Shown here: one piece after another, positions 57,073-64,000 of the stretch
Layout: each line of letters begins with the position of its first letter
How positions within the stretch are numbered: the first letter of the stretch is position 1
Assembly (NCBI RefSeq): GCF_026151205.1
Contig: NC_087074.1
Coordinates: forward strand, 3,782,001 to 3,846,000
Length of the DNA stretch: 64,000 bases
Reading direction: 5' to 3'
Origin: Bolinopsis microptera
Taxonomy: Eukaryota > Ctenophora > Tentaculata > Lobata > Bolinopsidae
Notes under the pieces: model-generated
What the model was told of the DNA's origin: nothing
Databases searched by the model: none
The model's input: the letters and a program-made list of their open reading frames with translations, nothing else
Made by a program: the position numbers and the translations under genes

Positions 57073-57726
57073 CATCTTACATCTTTACAAAAATTATTAT
57101 AGACTACTGTATGATGCAAGCTACAGAAACCTAGACTCTAAGTAGAGGAAAAATGCAATTTAATTCTATTGAATACCTATTAACCTTTTAGTTTGTGCAA
57201 AACAATGATCTGAATGACATCTTGGGAGTTTTACCGTGGAAATTTTGTGTATGAGTAAGAGGACTCTAATTAAACACCTTTAAAGATTGTCACGTCATGT
57301 TTTTATATCACGATCATTTATTTTCAAAGGATAACGTCGAACTTTGTTCCTACCCTTGTACAGTATGGAGCTAGATGATAAGGAGAAATTAGAACATGAT
57401 TATAGATTTACTTGAATGCAGCTGTATTTAAATCGGTTTCTAGTTTTACATATAAGTACATAGAATGTAGATAAATAACTATACATACTCCCGAACCCTC
57501 TAACCCAAAGTGGTTTTCAAACTCAAAACTAAAAAATTATTACCTTATTTAATTCGAACGCGTTTTTTGACACCACTTGGGAGTCCAAATTTTGGGCACT
57601 ATAATATTCCTTGGTCAATTTTAAAGACCATTAAAGCATTCGACCCAGTCAAAAAGTTTCAGTTATATATCTTTTACAGTTTTTGCGGAAAGTCGCGTTA
57701 AAGTTGATGCCGTGGTGTCCCGTAAA

Positions 57727-59058
57727 ATGGCAACGGAGTCATCCATATATCCAATATATCGTCTCGCTTTATATAAAGTAAGAATAAGATGTATTAATTG
57801 GAATCATGTATCGAAGTACAGTTAACATTACAGAGAGTGTTGATTCTGGTGAGTACAACAGTTGACGGGCTATGTGCTTGGAAGATACTTCAATCCCTTT
57901 TGCACATTGACAATGTTCAATATACTCTCATACAGTAGATGGTAAAAGTCATCTTGAAAATGCGTTTCGGACACATTCAGACCAGGTGAGAATCTACAAA
58001 TTACTAGTTATATTATTATCTTATGATTTGCTGTGTGCAACAATTAGGATTTATTTTTTTACATTTGACTTACATTTTAACTTCCTGTTTCATTTGTCCT
58101 TGTCTCTTCCAACAGGATATTATCCAACTATCAGTATTTCAAACCTGATTATAGTGTATTTTATAGAATTTGCTATTAGAGACATGCCCCTTATTCAATT
58201 CCGGGCTTTCAATCAAAGAATGAATGTATTCTTTAATCTTTTGTATTTTATGAACATTTTCATCAGAATACAGTTATAGTGCTAATTGATTGCGGCGGTA
58301 ACATAAATGTGTCCGAAGAATTGGTACCTTTGCCAGACTCTCAAGTGTTTGTCATAGACAGTCACGCACCATATGACCTCGATAATATCTATGATGGAGA
58401 TGTTGTCAAAGTGGTGATACCTGAAAATTTCGATCTTGAGGTAAAGTCTAAATGCAATGACATTATTTATACCATAAAATATGAAAATTTTGGTTTTCAT
58501 TGTGTAGTGAGATTATAAGTTGATGCATCTTTCGAAGTGTTGTTTAATTTATCGTGAGATTATCGTACGATAATGTATCTCTGATCTCAAATTTGTTTGC
58601 AGTATGATGCATTTTTTATAAAAACATTTTCAGTTTCAGGATATTATTCCCAAGTTTTCGAATCATCGTGGCTTCTTTACAGGTTCCAAGGTATGAAGAT
58701 ATATATGAAGAAGACAGTGATGATGAAGATGGACCAAACAGGAAGAGACGAAGAGACGAAGAAGATGAGGAAGAAAACTCGCTTCTTCCTAAAAAGGAGA
58801 GGTGGAAGAGAAAGAGGGAAGAGCTGCTATTCACATACTATGAGTTATCAGGTGTTTAAATATAGAATATGGAAATAGCTTGTTCTTCCACCTTAGCCTA
58901 TTATCGATGTATCTATTCAACACTGACATGTTTAATGTGTATATTCAGCATAGAAATATTTATTTTATCCACACTGTGTTCCAGGCTACAACCTCTCAGT
59001 ATCTCTCATGATATTCGAGCTAGCGTGGAAGATGTCTAAAGATAACAGCCAGCTACCT
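57727..59058 (+). CDS. cdc45: CDC45, first five exons
   Basis: CDC45 joins MCM2-7 and GINS to form the CMG helicase that unwinds replication forks. Exons: 57727-57777, 57822-57985, 58267-58440, 58683-58851, 58985-59058. Peptide landmarks against human CDC45: QRVLILV, VDGLCAWKILQSLLHIDNVQ, YTLI, NAFRTHSDQ, IVLIDCGGN, VPRYEDIYEEDSDDE, then an acidic/basic linker and SLMIFELAWKMSKD. The family usually has about 560 residues; about 210 are here, so the rest should lie past base 64000 or be lost. The first intron would be only 44 bases and the N-terminus is the least certain part. One base is missing near 57933: the 164-base exon should be 165 for its phases, so the frame breaks. The last exon runs straight into a dispersed repeat without a normal donor. 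Confidence 0.85.
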
Positions 59059-59171
59059 GTTTTCTGACGCCAGAACAATATCATTGTAGTAATAAATTCT
59101 TGTATTTATTGATGTATTCGTTATCTTTCCATTCGTTCTTGATATTCAATAAATTCAAAACTCTTGGGTAC
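59059..59171. repeat. Dispersed repeat, copy 1 (TTTTCTGACGCCAG)
   Basis: Starts TTTTCTGACGCCAGAACAAT and runs through GTATTTATTGATGTATTCGT to GATATTCAATA. A second copy is at 63096-63191 in the same orientation. It abuts the last visible CDC45 exon. Confidence 0.75.
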
Positions 59172-59874
59172 GCTTTGTCAAAACAGCTTTCAAATTCAAT
59201 AATTTGTGCCATATTTGGCAATGTTCTATATTATAACAATGAAATTTTATAATGATGTTTATAACATGGCAACAAAATAGTCGAATACCGCCTGGATTAC
59301 AGCTTTGCATTCCTTTCTGCTCAACACCTACGTCCTACACTGTATTTTAACCTGGTTTAGCTCCAGTCCAAACCCTGACTGCATTACAATTATATGTTTT
59401 GTGTCATTTGTCAATGTCAATAATCATGTGGATTCTGGTAGGGAGCTGAGGCGTATTCTTTGACACGTGACAGCATGGCAATTAACCAGTCAATATACAC
59501 TGCCTGGAAAAATAGTAAAGGGGGTATAATAGTATAGTATATAGGAGGTATAAGGGCAACGGTCATGCTTGCCAGCACTGTGATCGAGCATTTACAATAC
59601 ACGGAATGCACCGATGAAACAGCAGTTTCCAACGCCAGTAATGTCATAGCTCTCCCAGATTTGTCCCTTGCAATGCAAATTCTCCACCTAAAAGACAAAT
59701 CATTAGCCATTACATAGATCGTTAGCAAAGGAAAGACATAATCTCGACTCGAATGAATCAAAATCTCATACGATCCAACACCATATTATATTTGTTAGTA
59801 GCACTGTGCAAACCTCAAGTTTGCCTCTGTTTGTTCCAAGTTAAGATAACAAGCAATAAACCAACCAAGAATCT
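59172..59874. other. No confident gene
   Basis: A minus-strand ORF of 114 codons (59761-59417) has a hydrophobic middle (ITVLASMTVALIPPIYY) and a TTTTTCCAG acceptor-like site before its last 28 codons. It may be a terminal exon of an unidentified membrane protein or chance. Confidence 0.3.
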
Positions 59875-59882
59875 CTACGAGT

Positions 59883-61479
59883 GGGGGGGGGGCCAATGGC
59901 ATAAATGGAGAAAATGGAGAATTACTCATAGGTTTTTCCATTTTCTCCATAGAAATAGTCTCCATTTTATGCCATTTTATGCCATTTTATGCCATTTTAT
60001 GCCATTGAAAACCTGAAAAATTTAGAATTTCGAGAAAAATTATTTTAAAAAAAGATATTTTCGGCCAATAATGAACAGAGTATCATGAAACATGTAATGG
60101 AGAAAAGTGGTTTTCAGAAAAACTTTGAAAAATGTTGACTTAGAAAATGTTCGGTCCGAGTCATTTACGATACGTACCTCTCGTATCGAGAGCTCCCGAT
60201 TCCGAGCTCGTGGTGCAAAGGGGAGGCCTGCCTTCCGAGATCGCATTACCTCGAGTCCAAAATTGTGTATCGAGGGGAAGGTGTGGACTTCGAAAAACCG
60301 AAAAAATATTTTCGGCAAATAATGAACAGGGTAGCATGAAACGTGGAGAAAAGCGGTTTTCAGAAAAAATTTTAAAAATGCTGACTTAGAAAATGTTCGG
60401 TCCGAGTCATTTTCGATACGTACCTCCCGTATCGAGAGCTCCCGATTCCGAGCTCGTGTTGCAAAGGGAGGCCTGCCTTCCGAGATCGCATTACTTCGAG
60501 TCCAAAATTGTGTATCGAGAAGAAGGTGTGGACTTCGAAAAACCGAATAAATATTTTCGGCAAATAATGAACAGAGTAGCATGAAACGTGGAGAAAAGCG
60601 GTTTTCAGAAAAAATTTGAAAAATTTTGACCGAAAAAAAATTTTCGGCTTATAGTTATAATAAACAAGGTAGCATGAAACGTGGAGAAAAGTGTTTTTCA
60701 GAAAAACTTTGAAAAATTTTGACTCAGAAAATTACCCCTCGGTACACAATTTTGGACTCGAGGCTTCCCCCTGGTAATGCAATCTCGGAAGGCAGGCCTC
60801 CCCTTTGCAACACGAGCTCGGAATCGGGAGCTCTTGATACGAGAGGTACGTGTCGAGAATGACTCGGGCCGAAAATTTTCTAAGTCAAAATTTTTCAAAG
60901 TTTTTCTAAAAACCACTTTTCTCCACGTTTCATGCTACCCTCTTCATTATAAGCCGAAAATATTTTTTTGGTTTTTCGGTTTATCGAAGTCTGCACCTAC
61001 CCCTCGATACACAAATTTGGACTCGAGGCTTCCCCCTGGTAATGCGATCTCGGAAGGCAGGCCTCCCCTTTGCAGTGCGAGCTTGTTTCGACTGTTATGT
61101 CGAGGATGTAGGTCTCACTTCTCAGTGCCTATTACTCTCCCCTATTACTCACTCCTGCTGTAGCCTGTAGAAATAACTTTACACTAGGCTTGAGTAATTA
61201 TGAGTTTGCCTGAAGTGTGCCTCTACTAACCTAGTATAAGCATCTAGAAGCCTACTATGAGCTTTCATAAGCTTGTTACGCCCCTAGTAAGCGTAAATAA
61301 ACATGTTAGGATGTCCAATTTAAGTGTTAAATGGTGTTAAAGATGAAATTTCGAAGACAAAATTCATGGCATAAAATGGAGAAAATGGAGAATTACTCAT
61401 GGGTTTTTCCATTTTCTCCATAGAAAAAGTCTCCATTTTATGCCATTTTATGCCATTTTATGCCATTGGCCCCCCCCCC
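59883..61479. mobile_element. 1.6-kb G-run/C-run element with 8-bp target duplication
   Basis: Left end 10 G then CCAATGGCATAAATGGAG; right end ATGCCATTGG then an 11-base C-run. CTACGAGT is repeated at 59875-59882 and 61480-61487. Subterminal inverted repeats of about 110 bases carry GGAGAAAATGGAGAATTACT and four ATTTTATGCC units. Inside are two direct ~245-bp repeats (about 60057-60305 and 60306-60554; CGTATCGAGAGCTCCCGATT), then inverted copies (60738-61085). ORFs here are shadows of the repeats. No transposase seen. Confidence 0.85.
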
Positions 61480-61694
61480 CTACGAGTCCTGGCTGGAATG
61501 ATATTTTTGTTGATCTCACTTCTATTCTCTGGAAGAGTATCTCTGATTGAAGGTAGGTTAGATTAATAAACGAGCGTGCTAAATCACTCTACAGCCGATC
61601 TTCGAAATTGTTCTGAAAGGGCCCCCGACAGTTCAAACCAACTTCTAACGGTGTATTTTCAGACGCTGATTCCGAATCACCCCCCATGACATAG
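61480..61694. other. No gene recognised
   Basis: Short spacer; nothing supported. Confidence 0.4.
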
Positions 61695-61957
61695 GGTTAA
61701 AATGATCCCCTGACGAGATATTGGCGAAAAACTGTCTCGATCACGTGATATGACCGTATAAGGAAGTTAGTCTAATTTCTCGTTAGGGTTAGGGTTTCAG
61801 CATATGAGCATATGCTTTTGTTAAGGATTGGGTTAGGGTTAGGGTTGGGATCAGATTAGAGGGTTAGGGTTTCAAATAGTCGTTCAGGACCAGCTAGAGA
61901 ACAGGTTGAAAAAGTCACGTGACAGTCGAGTGTAGAGTGATTAATCATCATCCATTA
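61695..61957 (-). repeat. Dispersed repeat with telomere-like core, copy 2 (inverted)
   Basis: Complement of 32690-32905: TCCCCTGACGAGATATTGGC, CTGTCTCGATCACGTGATA, several TTAGGGTTAGGG runs, CGTTCAGGACCAGCTAGAGA, GTCACGTGACAGTCGAGTGT. Confidence 0.8.
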
Positions 61958-63095
61958 ATAAACATACTGCATTGGTCATCACGGCGATCACACCAATGTC
62001 GTACCGGAGAACGCGTAAGTCTGTCTAGTGTCTGTCTGATCATCAACGGGACATTTTTTTAGAGCTCTAAAAGTGTTAGAACGTTAAATGAGCACATTAA
62101 GCAAGAAGTCGTATGTCATGTGACGACATAAGTGGTTAATGTCGCAATTTCGGTGTAAAGTGAATTTGGGATTTTCTCTCTGCAACCGCTATAATGGAAA
62201 ATCCAATCATGACACTCGTCTCATACTAAACATGTGTCATTTTGCGGGCGCGATCTGTGGAATTACCGTTGTTGGATTGAGCACTATCCGTAATTGTCAG
62301 TTTTATTACTATAGCTTGGCATTTTTCACTATCTCCCGAAATCAGAAATTTCTCAAATTATATGTTTGGCACGTCCCGATAGTTCGGAAATTATTCAGAT
62401 TTATAGCCCGATATCCGAATTAGCGAAACGGTCAACCAAATCTATTCGGTCGATTTGGTATTCGGTATTCAGTTTCCAAATACCGAATATTTGACGATTC
62501 GGTAATCCTAGTACATACTAAATACGTCCAGCAGCTATTTAATGCCAACTATGTCCGTATGCTGTAAAGATTCCAGACTTTTAACAGCTTCATTAACGAA
62601 TTTAAAAGCCACCATTTGGCCATTCCCACAACGTTTATGGGCGACCTTTTCCAAATTTAAAGTAATCCCACATCGTAGACGACTTTTACGACTATACTTT
62701 TAATTTTTGTAGCATGCCAATTTAAATTGTTTTTTAATAAGGTAACATGTGCAAGTATAATACTAGAAATCGAAAATTTCGTTTAATTTAAACGATTGTG
62801 GATTTTTTTAAAATCCCCGTTACCTGGTTCATAAGTTGTACTTGTAGAATGTCGCATATTTGTAAGTTTGTAGATAGTGAGTTTTGAATGGGCCGGTAAT
62901 TTGGAGGGTTTCAAGTGAAATAAAACAGCTAAAATAAGGAAGTTACGTTTATATTGTTATTTATTATTGATCAAATTACTTCTGCCTTTGCTAACTGAAG
63001 GGTTTAACGGGTGGCGACTTAGTAGGGTTAGTGACCTACAATATTATCAAATAGTCTTTTTTATTTTTATTAATATTTTGTAGTCGTTGCATCCT
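61958..63095. other. No gene recognised
   Basis: AT-rich. A 94-codon ORF at 62139 resembles nothing known to me. Near 62440-62510 ATTCGGT/ACCGAAT motifs form short hairpins. CDC45 exons were looked for here and not found. Confidence 0.4.
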
Positions 63096-64000
63096 TTTTT
63101 CTGACGCCAGAACAATATCATTATACTTGTAGTGATAAATTCTTGTATTTATTGATGTATTCGTTATCTTTCCATTCTTGATATTCAATACCTTAATTCC
63201 CAAAAATTTGGGCGACAAAAAATTTGAGCGGGCCTCTCGCCCAAATTTTTTGCAGACCAAATTAAATGCATAAATCTTTTCCGTCTGCTAAATTTTTTGC
63301 TAACCAAACTTTTGGCATTTGGCCTGTGGCCCTGAAATCTATAGAAAGATGTCTTTTTCTTCATATCCAAGTGAAATAATATTTGAAATTTTAGTTTTCT
63401 AATCTGTCATTCATGGCTTGACCAAGTAAAAAGGCTTATATTTTAAATGAATGTCTGGTTAATTAAAATTAGACTTGACCTTTGGTCCGGGTTTACAGTA
63501 GTTCGCTACACACAATTATGTACACCTTTGTTTCCCCCAAAGCTAAGCGTATGTGCCGCTTAGTTTGATAGATCATGATGTAAACCTTCTAATTTTCTTC
63601 CAAACCTTTCGACCATCTGGTGAGGCGTCATAATGATAATTGTATGTGAAAGGGGTATGATAAGATATGCTGAGTGTAAGTAGACTAAACTATCTGATTG
63701 AGAGACTAAATATCACTATTGTATGTATATCTATCATTTTGTACTGTGCCATCATCACTGTATTTTTTAGTAGTTACTGGGCAGATCGTAAATTTCATAA
63801 TGTGAAACAACTCAGACTACCACCTACATGCTTAAAATTTAAAGCAAAATGACTGGAATAGTAAGGAATAATAATGAACTAAGGCAAATATCTAACTGAA
63901 ATTTTAGTGTAAAATCGTTCATTTTTCGAAGAATTTGTGCCCAAATTTTCGGTCGCCCAAATGAGTTCAAATTTTCTGCCCAAATTTTTCGGGCTCAAAT
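63096..64000. repeat. Dispersed repeat copy 2 and a partial CCCAAATTTT-type element
   Basis: 63096-63191 matches 59059-59171. From about 63196 the sequence is rich in AAAAATTTGGGCGA and its complement TCGCCCAAATTTTTT, and the motif returns at 63938-64000. These may be two ends of one TIR element cut by the window edge. No gene between them. Confidence 0.5.

Overview
The window is nuclear DNA of a metazoan, most likely a ctenophore. The strongest evidence is a tandem pair of intronless 207-codon genes (17218-17841 and 18716-19339, minus strand) for calcium-activated photoproteins of the ctenophore type, which have three EF-hand loops and end in tyrosine. The rest fits an animal: spliced genes with GT-AG introns, TTAGGG-type telomeric repeats, and dense transposons and minisatellites. 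The species cannot be named from this sequence. I saw no bacterial features.

Host genes. (1) A WAVE/SCAR (WASF-type) Arp2/3 activator on the plus strand can be assembled from 11 exons, 11938-31275, with reading phase consistent at every junction. Its first exons (start of the WAVE homology domain) were not found. (2) The two photoprotein genes lie on the opposite strand inside one intron of this WASF gene. (3) A mitochondrial proline dehydrogenase is on the minus strand (35888-34073) as one uninterrupted exon with one frameshift near its end. (4) The 5' five exons of CDC45 (57727-59058, plus) are present; the gene should continue beyond the window. (5) Two unidentified minus-strand 3' exons with AATAAA signals lie near 7 kb and 8.9 kb.

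Mobile DNA. 1-835: fold-back element beside a minisatellite made of its own end sequence. 2337-3269 and 36458-41237: three members of a tyrosine-recombinase (Crypton-like) family; at 36-41 kb one full copy sits inside another in inverted orientation, giving a 4.8 kb A-B-A'-B' structure. 20745-22852 and 59883-61479: elements with G-run/C-run ends and 8-bp target duplications; the first carries interstitial telomere repeats and a LINE fragment. 24302-24873, 41518-42527 and 56752-57072: TIR elements (TTAA, probable TA, and hAT-type 8-bp duplications). 27425-29903: retroelement-like insertion at a WASF splice donor. 45757-48985: nearly intact endonuclease/reverse-transcriptase LINE. 50250-55800: decayed Ty3/gypsy-like LTR element. 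LINE relics lie at 5.7-6.5, 21.8-22.9, 55.8-56.1 and 56.6 kb.

Most unusual signal. Several WASF introns have minisatellites at their splice sites. The 45-bp unit at 12025-13980 (about 36 copies) contains the last 10 exon bases, the 5' splice site and a TACTAAC branch-point match in every copy. An 11-bp array containing TAGTAAC runs to the acceptor of the same intron, and the preceding intron has its acceptor segment duplicated. No program was run: boundaries come from reading, and family names from remembered motifs.
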